Shown in pieces: positions 1 through 11,645 of a stretch of 64,000 bases of DNA. The translations under genes and the position numbers were made by a program. Origin of the DNA: Amblyornis subalaris. Taxonomy: Eukaryota > Chordata > Aves > Passeriformes > Ptilonorhynchidae. Where the stretch lies: assembly GCA_018881555.1 (NCBI GenBank), contig JACAXG010000014.1, positions 4,606,697 through 4,670,696 of the forward strand, given 5' to 3'. Positions within the stretch are counted from its first letter, which is position 1, and each line of letters begins with the position of its first letter. Below the pieces are notes generated by a model. It saw only the letters and a program-made list of their open reading frames with translations, ran no database searches and was not told the origin of the DNA.

Positions 1-3000
1 GGATGGGATCCCCTGTGAGCAGAAACACCTTTCTGTTTTGGCACTGTGACTAACAAGGACAACAAAGACTCTGCACTGACATTAAGAAAATTTGTTCTGT
101 GTATTGGCATCCTGTTAACCTCCAGCTCACTTAGAGGAAGCTGTTAATTTAATGGTTGTGTCAGAAAGATACAGCAGCAAAGGAAACCTCACAGCCTAAT
201 GTCAGTTTAACACCTGCACAGGGCGGCACTGACTGCAGGGAGCTCTGTANAGAGCATAGATTTAAATCATCTGCCCTTGACAAGGAGAAAATTTTCAAAT
301 CTAAGTGGTTGTAGCTGATACAGACTCTAGAGCCAGGCCTCTAGCACGTCCTCCGCGGCAAAGCCGCTCTAGATCCTACAGGTTCTGCCAGTTGAATTTG
401 ATGCAAAAGTGGCAGGATTAATCCTCTCTATAGTCTAAATTTGACTATAGGTGGTACCCATTTTACTGGGTNTCAAACTTTATCATGCAGATATGCAAAG
501 GGAAAAGTGGAAGGAAATGGTAAGACACGTATGCCTAAGTGGTAAGGCACCTGAAACGAGATGCTTGGCCTAAAAATAAAGGTATAAAGGCCATGACTNC
601 ACAAAACACTTCAGCATAGACCTACAGCAGACACCTGGATGATGCTGTTGAGCTCAGCCTGACACAAGTACTGTAACTAATATGGTGATAATTAGGATTT
701 GTTACAAGTTTGATAGGATCTAAAATGCAACTGTGCTGTAAAACAGGTTTTAACCAGGGAATGCCAGCACATCACCAGAAGCAATGAAGTTATAGTGTTG
801 CCATTGCCTGCTCAGACAGAGGCTTGTATTTATACACCAGAAAACACCTTAATCTACAGCAGCAAAGTAGAAAGATTTGGGTTGTTGCCCTACTTTTAGG
901 AAGAAAACCTTTATCTCTGTGTGTCAGTTTGGCACTCGCATTCAACTCAAGTCCCAGCTCACTGCCTCACATTTGGATGCTTCTACAGATTTGAGCACCA
1001 CCTTCCAGGCATGAGGTCCTGGCCTTGTGTCCCTGACTCCTGCAGCTCCNAACATCATTCCTGATTGTGGGTCCCTCCCAACTCTGACTCATTTTCTGTG
1101 GAACAGCCCATGACCTTCATTCCTTCAGTCTCCCACACAACCACCACTGTCCTTTCCCCCAGTCTNGAGTCCCTGACTCTTCAACCTGTGGCTCAGGGTC
1201 AGCATCATCCTGCAGTCCTTTATCCCTCTACTTACATTTTCCATCCACAAGCTCCTGACAAGAAATGGGAGAGGAAAGTCCTTTGCAGCTTCAGCCAACC
1301 TCACCTCCCAAGGTCTCTCTGCCCAGAGGGACAATAACTACAGTTCAAGCCAAGATCCTATCTCGTCCAGACGAGGGAAGTCTGGAAGCCCCGATAGCTG
1401 ATGACCTACGTAAGCCTGTGTTACAATTTCACTTTCCATAATTCAGCTGCAGTTCCTAAACTGCNTGGAAGTGCTATATGGTGTTTATGGAAACATTAAT
1501 GTTACTCAGATTTTTGGAAACAGCAACGCTGTTTTCAGTGGTCTTGGTTAACCACAGTCTCGAGCGATCATGTTCGCTGAGAGACGTTTCTACCGAAATA
1601 GAAAGGCAGAATTTGTGAGGCTTTTCAGAAAACAAAAATCATGCCCGAGCGTGGGTACTCCTCTGGCAACAATCAGTGCAGGTGTCCATCTGCACACAGA
1701 GCAGATGGCAGAGTTAAAGCCTAAACCTATAATCATTAGGCAAAATTACAGCAGGTGATGGTGTGCAGAGCTGAGTCCAGGGCNCTCTGGCAGGTAACCT
1801 GCACACTTCTGCCCCATAACCTCTGCAGCCTCTTGGGTTTGGAGTCAGCAGTTCTGCTCCTGAGGGCAGCAAGCTTACAGAAGCCATTTTCTCTGCAAGT
1901 GATAATTTCCATCTCAGTTCAGCACGCTTCCTTACTAAACTGTCACTGCCCACAAATGGGTTTTCTGAGTAATTAATACCACCAGGGCTCTAATGAAGGT
2001 GCCATGTAAGACTCTGCTACAGCAGCTCCAGGTGACATTACCAGTCTGCCACCCTTTTCCAGCTCTTCAAAAATGTGATGCCTCCTTAGCAGGACAAATC
2101 AGGACCTCAATAGTGCTACAGCACTGAAACACAGGTAATTTTGCTTGTTTAAAAAATAACTTCAGCACTAAATGTGTCTAATTCTAGACAAAATNCTGTT
2201 TATTACATCAGGAGGACATCATTAGCAGCAGCATCCCAGCTTTCCATAGGATGCTCTGGTGTCTGTGGGTGGTGTTTGCTTTTNTCATGGACACCTCACC
2301 CCCACAGTCACCTGTGCAGCTCCAGTGCTGNTAGCAGGAGAGCAAAAATGAAGTGCTGGCAACTCCTGCTCTGGTCACAGGCAGAGAAATGGAACAGGCT
2401 TCTGAAATATCCCAGCCACTGCATGTGTGTAAATGACAGAGCAGGAAGGGTGACAAGGGTGAAGGTTTGTGAAGGGAAGGGCTGGATCCAATTGCCGTGA
2501 CATGTCCAGTGCAGCAGACTGCCCTGACGCTGCTTGCTCCTCACACAGATGGAGAGGTTCAATTCTGATTNTGCACCATGTAAATAAACAAAGCCAAATA
2601 AACCTTACACAGGAAAAGCACTAAGGAAGCTGTGGTCACCGAACAAGATACTTTACTGACGGCTTGGAAACATTGGACACATTTTCAGGTATGTGAAGTG
2701 CAATTGTGTTTCCCCATGTGCAGGGAGGTTTTTAGGAGTTCCCATTCCCCACCCCTGGCTATGGTTGGGCCAGGGGGATGTGTGGGGGTTCCACCACTGC
2801 CCCACATCTGGCTGCTGAGCACACCCTGATGCTTCCATCCANCTTCAGGCTTTTACTCTTGACTCACCTCAGAAAACATCACCTCAGACATTAATCCTAC
2901 TGTGTAGGTACTAATAAGGCAGAAAAAACGCCACTGAAGGCCCTGTCAACCTTTTCTTCCTCNGGACACCTGATTTATTACTGACAAAGTGCTTCCTGCT

Positions 3001-3866
3001 TTGTGCTAACATCCGACTTGACTGCAAATGCCCGTCAGAACCAGGGAGCAGTTCATCTCCTCACCTCTTACCTTCAGGGCAGTTCAGGTTAAAGACAAAC
3101 CACATGAAAGGAAACAGTGTCTGGCTGATTTTACAGCTCTAAAAAAAAATTGCCTTTTTGCCATATGGGGTGGAAATTTTTATAACTGGCTCTGATAATT
3201 AATTGGAAACTAATCGAGGAACAAGTAAGTGTGCTTGCCACAAACTGTACACAGGAGAAAGGCAACAGGAGGAATTCAAGAAAGAAAATTGCCAGCAANG
3301 ATCAAAGAAAAGGCATTAGTTAATGGCCATGTTTTCTTAAAACAAGAAGCCCTTACTTTGAAGGCAATAGCTGATGAATAACAATCCCATGAACCAATTC
3401 TTTTAAAGTTCCTTAGAAACAAGGTACATGTACACCCTCAGAAAGAAAATAATTTCAAAACACTGGCATTGTTATGTGCATCTTCTAAAAACTGTTAGCT
3501 ACAGTAACTTCTCTGCTGTGTGAGTGGCCTTTGAGGAGAAAAACACACACCTACTCCACAAACAATCTGACNGCAAAGCTGGTTTAACAATTTCTTTTTC
3601 CTGCAAGTTACCACATGAGATTTAGCTCAGTTTTCTCAACTGAGCTGATGATTGGCCCCTGTATGNAAGCTCAGGCCCAGCAGAAGACCAAGATGCCAAC
3701 ATAGCTGATGCCNGAGAGCCTGGGATAGGTGTCTGCTTCCCAGGGGGAATTCCCATCCACACCAGTAACACCAGCTTGCCAGGGTCTCCATACACAGAAG
3801 AAGTCGTTTACTTCATAGATGGCCCAAAGCCCCAGATGTTGAGCTAGGCCACAGCCAGAAGGGTTT
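1..3866. other. Non-coding stretch, no gene recognised
   Basis: I see no recognisable exon, RNA gene or long repeat here. All open frames are short and unlike any family I know. The stretch has scattered single n bases, ordinary AT-rich vertebrate composition and few CpGs. Two small perfect inverted repeats are visible: an 8-bp stem at 428-435/443-450 and a 9-bp stem at 3,624-3,632/3,638-3,646. Both are short enough to be chance. A function cannot be assigned. Confidence 0.6.
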
Positions 3867-3925
3867 TGTCCTGGTTTCAGCCACAGTAGAGTTAATGTCT
3901 ACTCCGTAGCTGAGACCACACAGTC
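3867..3925 (+). mobile_element. Truncated endogenous-retrovirus LTR start (avian ERVL-like), fragment
   Basis: The segment opens with TGTCCTGGTTTCAGC, followed by a 'TAGAGTTAAT' block and a 'GTAGCTGAG' block. This order matches the 5' edge of a common avian ERVL-type LTR as I remember it. Similarity fades after about 50-60 bases, so only the beginning of an LTR is supported. No coding part (gag, pol or env) and no second LTR was found nearby. A TATAAAA at about 4,270 could belong to a decayed LTR, but the sequence between is not recognisable. The match is from memory and unaligned. Confidence 0.4.
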
Positions 3926-6900
3926 CCTTGGTCTGAATCAGAAGCTGCACTTTTGGTGTCTGAGCCTTTCCCCTGTGTCCTCCCCCCAGCGCTGGTGTCT
4001 GAGGCTGTCACAATGTACCTGAGTCACTTGAACAGCTCAGTCTCACCCACACAGGCCATGTTGGTCCCAGATGAATATTCCTGACAATTTCCTTGCATCT
4101 TGCCTGTCTGGCCCCTGGGCAAGATGATTCAGCTCGCTAAACCATCCAAACTATTCAGCCCTGGGCTTTGGAGGGCTCCTGCCCTGCCCCAAGCCACAAG
4201 GCAGAGGTGACATGTGGACAGCCAGTGGACCTGCTCCAAAACAACCACAGCTTGGCTAGGACATGGAATATAAAAACCTAGACAAATAATAGATACCTCA
4301 AGCACATTTTCCTCCCTTTGAGGGATTAAAATCCCTCCCTGCGTGTCTAGTCCTCTGCTCCGAAGTGTGTTTCTCTGTGTAGGTAGGAGATCCCTGTAAA
4401 AAAATGAATGCTCTATTATGAGAGAATTCCTGTGTTTTCCTCCCTCCCCTACCTGCTTCTCTCGGAAAGATCACACCCCACACATTTTCCTGCCTTTCCT
4501 AAAAAAAAAAAATACTTGGGAGAAAAGCCCTTTTTCATTTAAAAATCAGCCTCTCAACTCTTTTGTGTGAGGGTCAGTGAGGAACATCAGGGAAGCCTGG
4601 CACCCTTAGCTAAACCTCAGGCAGCTTCCAACGCTTTGGTTTCCCCACCCAGACAAATCCCCACATCTTAGTGATGCTTTTTGTTACCCTGTGCTAGGTA
4701 CAGATGTTTCTCTTCTCTTTGTACTTCTAGGGAGGGCACAGAGAACAGGGGAAAAACAAGCCCCAGAACCCAAAAAGGGTTTGAGCTTGACATGGCTGCA
4801 CGCATCCCTGTTACTGAGCACTGCCAAGTGAGGCTTCCCAGATTATCACAGGAGGCTCNTACCAGGAAACCCATCCCATATTTGCTTTTATTAGGAATCA
4901 TCATCCTTCTTCCCAAGTGGAAGTTTGCACTTGGTGGGAATGTGCTAAGTCTCACACATATTGTTGTTATTGTGTGGCTTTCCCTTCCTTTCACAGCTGC
5001 TAAGCCTCAGATTCAGGTAATAAATATTATGGAATGATTGCAGTCAGCTACAGCAGAGTATTAGAAAAGCCTCAGATAAACNTCCAGTGTCAGATATTTG
5101 TACTCACTGAAGGCCATAGAGAAAGACAGGCTTGGAAAAAATGAGCAGAAGAGATGAGTATACTGGATTTTATTAGCCTACACATACCAAGAAAGCACCA
5201 AAACACTGATTTCATGAGGCTGTCTAAAAACAGACATGCAGAAATAGCTCTGTGCTGAAGGATTCCCACAGATAGCTAGACAAATACCTTATAAAAATAC
5301 CAGCAATAAAAGTGAAATGTCTGTGTTGATACACAGAGCTCACATCATTAAGTAACAGTGGTATGAGGTTAGTGGTAAAGCAATTCTCTTGTTTAAATCT
5401 AACCTGGAAGAGCTCTTTCCANTTTTAAAAAGCCTGAAGGACTCTCGGGGAGACTCAGATACCAACAGCTCACTAGAAATGTCACCACTAATTCTTTGCT
5501 GTGCTCAAGGCTCTGACTGACTGTATTGATAAAGGATCAAAGATGATGTTTATCCAAGTCTTTTTTGTCTTTAAGTCATGGTTTTAGCAGTCAACGTTCA
5601 GATTACAAGTGATTTCTGACAAATTCAAAAGTTTTTGCATTGTGGGGTAATATTTATGATAGAGCTGGGAACAACTAAACCATGAATTTTGACTTCAAGT
5701 CCATTCCCATTCTCCCTTTTGATGCCAGTGCTGTGGAGGTTACAGCTACACTATGACTTCAGAGAAAATTCAGAAGAGAGAGTGCTTTCTTCATCTCCCC
5801 TCTAGNAACATCAAAGAGCAGAGGTGACTTTGTGCCCCACAGGGTTTAACCACCAGAGCTCCCCTGGGTGATGGAGCAGGATGACAGGCGGGTGACAGGG
5901 CAGCTGGCACAGCTCTGGGGACACCAGGAGGGTCACTTCTGTGGCTGAACCAGCAGCAAAGTCACCACATCAGAGGGGAAGGTCTCACCTGGGGTGCCCA
6001 CAAACCCAAGGCTGTGCCCCACGCCTCAAACCAAGATGACTGTGCTGCAGGCTCCCAGTTTAGCTCNTAGACGCTCAGTTCCATACTTTTTCTAAGTGTG
6101 CTGAAATTTAAGAAGTTAATGGAATCAGTAGCGCTGAAAGAAATTCAGATCCCAGCTGAATAATGACAGATACATAAATTCCTGTGATGATTAAGAAGTG
6201 AATCTCAGCACACAGACAGCACCAGGAGCTTCTCTCCTCTTCATTCCCGGTTTGCACAGANTGGAGCTGAAGGACTGAGGGACAGCATCCTCCAGAGCCT
6301 TGGAAATTGTCCTGGTGTTCACCAGACCAAAGACATCCCATCTCATAGTAATCAATACTGTAACAGTGGAATGTACACAAAGCTGCAGAGACACAGTTAC
6401 TCAAAATTTCACATCCTCTGTGAGGCTGTTGTATCCCACCTGGTGGGTTTGCTGAAGCCCTGGCAGCCCTGCCACAGTGCTGCTCTCTGCAGACAGCTCA
6501 CATTTGGCTGTTGGATGAACACTGGCTGCAAATACTTGGAACCCCATCACGCTGCCACGAGCCCTACACTGCCCACAGCACTGACTGAACAGGATCCCTG
6601 CTCCCAGCTGGGGCACAAGAGCTCTGTCTCTCGTGCTGAGGGGTCTGCCTGGTGGGCTCATCACAGAGAGCAGTGAAGTCCCACAGCAGCACTTGCTTGC
6701 ACAGTAGTCTCTGAGCACAGCTAAAACGTGAGCTGTGTTTTGCNGGGGATTACTGTGTTGTTACTGGTTCCCCTGATAGCATCAACTCCAAAGCGTGGAT
6801 ACGGCCACGGGGAATGCTTAAAGAATCCAGATGCAGTCCTCAGCCTTAATGTGTTTTCCTTTCCTCAAAGTACTACTACATTTCTTCAGCGGTGACAGCC

Positions 6901-9620
6901 ATGACTCAGATACCTGAGCAGAAGAGAGGAGTTTATTTGGTGTGTGCCTGTGTTGTCCANCTGAACCCCACAACCATAGAACACTTGGCCCTCAGTACAT
7001 CTTTTAATGGAAATTATATTAATTAATATGCTACACAGTACACAGCAGCCTCTTGCCATCAAGAAAGCAACTTTTCTTAATAGTTATGCTACTAAGGAAT
7101 ATTAAGTGGAACAATATCCGTCTTACCCTGCTAAAGAGCTTTACAGAACAAACACCATAATGAAGTTTTCTACAAGATGTGACTCTGGACTGGTTCAGAC
7201 AGTCTCTTCCCCAGTACATCTCTCCTCTAAGANCAGAAATGAGCTTCCACATGGACAGGGGGTGTCATTGGAAAAACAAACAGACTAGGAGGCATTTATA
7301 TGAAAAGCACTTAAATAATCTAATCTCTGTAGCTAATTTAAGAACTCCTAGGGAAAAAGAGGGTAGAGATAAGGAATCTTAATGAGGCCAGGCCAAAAAT
7401 CAACACATGAGCAGCAATCAAATGCTTGCTGACTGCTGCCTGTTCATTACATGTGATGAGTTTGACAGTTTCTCAAGAGGGGAGACCATTGCAAAAATAG
7501 TAAAGACATTCCACTAAAAAACCCACTGAGCCACTATTAAAGACTTAGTCAACAGCAAAGGCCTGGTAAAGCATTGTTAGTCACTGCTAAAATATTGCTA
7601 AGCAACCCTTTATCCTCCTTGGGACTGGATTAGCTTCATCNCGGCAATAACCAACAGCCTCCATCCTCACTCCCAGTTCGAAGTGCTGTGCAATTTTCTT
7701 TGAAACTCGAGTGAGAGTTGCCACTCCAGCTCCTGTTGAGGCATCAGGGGGTTGCACATCAGCAGGGGAGCCTGTCTGCAGCTCCAGTGGCTTCAGGAGC
7801 CAGGCCGCAGGACGCCGACTAATTCATTTCAAGAGACGAGCAACATTTATTTACTCTCGCACTGTAATTCTTTGCTGATTGCAGCAGCAGCTGATATCCT
7901 TCTCAGTACTGACACAAAAAAGCCTTGCCCAAAGCCAGACTAGCTGCTGTCAGGATTTCCACTAAAACTCTATTTAACTGTAATAAAAAAGTGAAACCAG
8001 GAGGCTCCCAGACAGACCTTTCAGGACTGTTGCCCCCAGGTAACAGCTTACTGCTAGGCATTGCCTCCATCTTTATTTTGTACACCATTTGCATTTGTAT
8101 CATCCCAGCAGGACCTCCAAAAGGTTCCTTNCATGGATATTAGCAATAATTCACTTAGCAGAGCAAATTCAGCTGGGTATTATCTCACCTAAAGCAGCCT
8201 CTCAGCAGTTTCCAAAGCAAGATGAGAGTGTTTAAGGACATGACCTGCCTCAACATGATCTGAAACCCAACGTGATGAGGGGTCAGCTAGACACAGAACC
8301 AATAAACTGAGACTTCAGAAAAGACAAGGAGCCTAAGAAAAACAAAGCAGATGAGTCTTGTCTAGTGCTGCCACCCCTGTCATCCCAGGTGTTGGAAAAA
8401 CAGCATCCAGCNACACATCCACTTTCCCAGGCTGTAGCCAGGAAGGGGGGGGGGGGTCCCAGATACCTTCCCAACCTTTCTCTGTCTCCCACTTTATTCT
8501 CAGGTTGGCATAGATACACTGACAATAGCTCTCCTCAGTCAAACCTACAGCTAAGAGTCACTCGTCTAGTTGCGTGATTCAGTTGGTAAAATAATGACTT
8601 TCCCAGGAAACAGAATTATGTGTTCACTTCAGAATTTAAAGTCCATGTCTACAAAAGAGGTATTTGCTAACAGTAACTTTTATAACAGAAAACAACCCCA
8701 ATTAGATGGCTAGAAATGTCACTTTTCAGTGAAAGCAGGGTAACAGTCACAGAAATGTGTTTAGATCCCACACCTGTGCCAGAATGACCCTCACAGAGCA
8801 GGAATGAAGTGCTATATAAACCAGAATTCATTATCTGTTGGTTTGGGTCCAGGAAGAGCTCAGAAACAAAAAATTATGCTCTTTCTCAGACCTACTTACA
8901 GCATCAGNCCAGGAATCAGAGACAACAACCACACTGCAACATAGCTCAGACACAGGCAGGGGCTCTGGTCTGAGCTTATATAGGGCCCAGGGCCCATGGT
9001 CCAGGTGGGGCTGAGGTCCCAGGTGAGGCTGCTCAGGGCATTATGTTCACATGAGGCCCTGACAAATAAACCTGATGGTGATGATGTTGATTTTAAACAC
9101 GACGCATGAAGCCAAACCGATTTATTCTTGTGTGACAGCAAAGGCAGACAACAGTCACACATCAGGACCTCTCCCAAAAGGATCCCATGATAAAGTCCCG
9201 TGGCTCTGCTGTACCACTGGGCTCTGATGGCCCCTCCCTCGCAGATTACCTGGGATTATCAGCCACTCTGTGGATGGAAATGCTCAGCTGACAAGAGGCA
9301 GTGGCAGTGTGGTCAAACTTAGTGATTTTTTAAAAAAGTTCCCAAATGTCCCAGGTTAATGTCACCTTAGAAAAAACACATCACTCCTTTTAAAACCTGA
9401 GCCTGCTTCAGTTGGTTTGATTTCCTCACACACCAGTTCCCCTGGGGCAGAGCTCAGAGGAACAGAAATGCCTGGCTTTAGGCAGTCAGATTTGAAGAAG
9501 TGCACGATAAATTTATTTTTCCTAAAATCCAGCATGTATAGACAGCGCAGTCCACCCTTCCTTCCACATCTTCCCTGTCTGGGGCCGAGTCTTCTTCCTT
9601 ATCTTCAGCCAGCAGCTCTG
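3926..9620. other. Non-coding stretch, no gene recognised
   Basis: No exon or RNA gene is supported in this 5.7 kb. Visible details are an A12 run at 4,501-4,512, a G12 run at 8,445-8,456 and a loose two-copy GC-rich direct repeat around 8,998-9,040. Open frames up to about 118 codons occur on both strands without recognisable content. CpGs are sparse, as expected for methylated intergenic vertebrate DNA. Confidence 0.6.
8445..8456 (+). repeat. Homopolymer (G)12
   Basis: Twelve consecutive G residues lie in a region that is otherwise not GC-rich. Long G runs are prone to length error in assembly and to slippage in replication, so the exact length should not be trusted. Confidence 0.9.
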
Positions 9621-9629
9621 ACATTCTCC

Positions 9630-10790
9630 AGATACGCTCGTGATGTCAGAGAGAGGCTTTCTGGCGAAGTACCCTGCTTATCCACAACGTTTGCACGTAA
9701 AGGAGGTTGGGGACATCTTCCCACATTTGAACCAAAGGCAGAGTTTTGTCTCTGCGGGAGCCCCAAAGACACAATACAAGTGTTTGCCTTGTGCTGCCCC
9801 GCTCCTTAACAAGGCCCTTACGGCTTTCAAGGGAAGAGATTGCAGGGCTGTGCCAAAACTGGCAGCTTCCTGCAGAATTCGCGGGAGATAGCTTAAAACA
9901 GGTTGGAGGTGAAGAAGACACCCAGGAAACCACGAGTCGCAGTGAAGTGGAATGCTGAAACAGGAGACTGGGAAAAACTGTGTGCTAAAGAGATGGTTTT
10001 CAAATAACACTGATTGCTAATTAAACTGCTCCTACTCTTTGTCTTTTCTTTTTACTAACTTGCTTCTCTCTGGTATAGAGACAATAAAGAACAAAGCAAA
10101 AAGCCGATGTGCCAAATCGTGATCTCAGTGAAACTGGTGGAAAAGCACATAAAACATTCCCTTAGGGGACTGGGAATTGTGGGGTTCGGAAAAGAGCCCC
10201 GGTCACACAAATGGAGTTTCATTATTTGGTATGCGAGTTCATTATAAGTGGGTTCAATTATATTTCATCAGTGAAGAGAAAATGGCCTTTTCATCCGATG
10301 TATCGAGTTGAGTTGAATGCTAAGCACATCTGACGCAGCTTTTGGGAAAAAACAAAACGGGAACAGTAGCCATGTGAAAAAACAAACAAAATGACTAAGG
10401 CATCTCGGCGCCTCAGCGAGCTCTGTTTCTCACGGAGCCATCGGATAAAGCAGTGAATGAAGTACAGTAGCTTAACATGCACCGCATGAGCGTGTGCGGT
10501 GCCACATTTGCTGATTTACTAACTCGTTTTGTTTGAGGGGCACTTGAAAGGCTTTGACATTTACAGCTCTGTAGGCAAATGTGAAAGGAAAGAATAGATG
10601 CTGTATCTCCGAGCTCCCAGCTGCTGGTAAATGTCTGCTCAAAGCGCCAGCAATCCACACGAAATCAGGAGCACTCAGTGCCCCCGAGCTTCCCAGGTTT
10701 GTCTGCGAACGCTCTTAGAGCAAATACGTCAACAGTCAGTAGGGTTAAAGATGTAAATGCGCCTCTCAGCGAGATGTGAAGCCTCTCAAT
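9630..10790. promoter_or_regulatory. CpG-enriched block, candidate distal regulatory region
   Basis: A hand count gives about 27 CpG dinucleotides in 10,081-10,800. Flanking stretches of similar length have only a few. The elevation starts near 9,630 and fades by about 10,790. The block is not especially GC-rich and lacks clustered GC boxes, so it is not a classical CpG-island promoter. No splice sites or recognisable coding frames organise it. Retention of CpGs in DNA of average GC content is typical of undermethylated or constrained elements such as distal enhancers. Function is inference from base composition only. Confidence 0.3.
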
Positions 10791-11140
10791 GGCAAGTTGA
10801 GATGCTTTTACCAAGTTTTCTATTCAAGCCCTGAGCAGGCTGGATGCTGAGAGCAGCCCAAAGCCTGCAGTCAGCAGCCATGGATCAGTTACCGAGCTAC
10901 ACAGGGTNTCCTGAGATACTTAAGTCAAAGGGATTTAGGATGCTTTCCATGGCTTTAATTGCAAGACCAGCTTTGTTTCTATGTGAGTCACTCACTATAC
11001 AAACGTTTACTCTGCCCTATGGCTCCTGCTTCACAAGGGCCTCGCCGTTTTCAAGGAGGTAACACACACACACACAGCACCAGGAGCAGGACAAGCAAAG
11101 CCTCTGGAAGTTCCAAACGCTGCACTCAGCCATGTTATTT
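10791..11140. other. Short non-coding stretch with (AC)n
   Basis: Nothing gene-like is visible. A short (AC)n run of about 7 repeats lies near 11,062-11,077. CpG content has returned to background. Confidence 0.6.
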
Positions 11141-11200
11141 CTCACAGATGTCACTTTACNATTTTATTTGTCAAGCCTGAAAGCTTTTTGCCTTTCTAAA

Positions 11201-11478
11201 TCAGTCAGTGGGACCCACTTTCAATAGCGTGGGTGTTTTGAAGCTCTTCAGTTCATCCTTGACAGCCTCGGGTGGGATTCGTGGGTACAGCATCATTTTC
11301 CTACTCTGCCGTGCGAGGCAGCCCTTGTTTCCCTGCCACTTGCTGTCAGGCAGCACTGTGACAGCCTGAAGTTGTCTGCACATCCAGTTATCCTCTGCCA
11401 GTTCCTCCTGCCTGTTTGGCAGCATCCTGCCTATTCCATTAGGATTTTTCACCCATGTGAGGAGTAGATTGGTAAAGA
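11201..11478 (-). CDS. Speculative minus-strand terminal exon, unrecognised protein
   Basis: On the minus strand a long pyrimidine tract (complement of the purine-rich 11,480-11,645) ends in CCTCAG at 11,484-11,479, a good acceptor shape. The following frame is open for about 92 codons and ends in TGA at 11,203-11,201. It is lysine/arginine-rich and contains a stretch reading RIPPEAVKDELKSFKTP. An AATAAA on the same strand lies at 11,168-11,163, only about 33 bases past the stop, which would be an unusually short 3' UTR. I do not recognise the protein. No partner exon was found on this strand, and the frame also continues open upstream through the pyrimidine tract. Chance is the more likely explanation. 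Confidence 0.12.
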
Positions 11479-11645
11479 CTGAGGAAAGTGAGGGAAGCAA
11501 GGGAAGGGGCGGGGTGGAACAGGAGGTGAAATGAGATGGGGAAGAGGAAAAAGCAGAGATAGCAATGGAGTAGAAAAGCAGTGAAAAGATCCGAGGGGAG
11601 AAGGCAATGATTAGAACCAGCAGGGAGTGACAGAGAGATGATGAC
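11461..11645 (+). repeat. Purine-rich (GA-rich) low-complexity tract
   Basis: About 185 bases are dominated by A and G on the plus strand, with GAGGAAA, GGGAAGG and AGAGATG-type words and no exact period. Such polypurine/polypyrimidine tracts can arise from microsatellite decay. The complementary strand forms an acceptor-like polypyrimidine tract (see the speculative exon at 11,201-11,478). Confidence 0.7.

Noticed and set aside
428..450. 8-bp inverted repeat (CTATAGTC/GACTATAG)
   Set aside because: Short stems of this size are expected several times by chance in 64 kb.
3624..3646. 9-bp inverted repeat (AGCTCAGTT/AACTGAGCT)
   Set aside because: Also within chance expectation, with no flanking pairing or repeat context.
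4265..4280. TATAAAA as an LTR promoter or gene TATA box
   Set aside because: No recognisable LTR body links it to the LTR edge at 3,867, and no exon follows.
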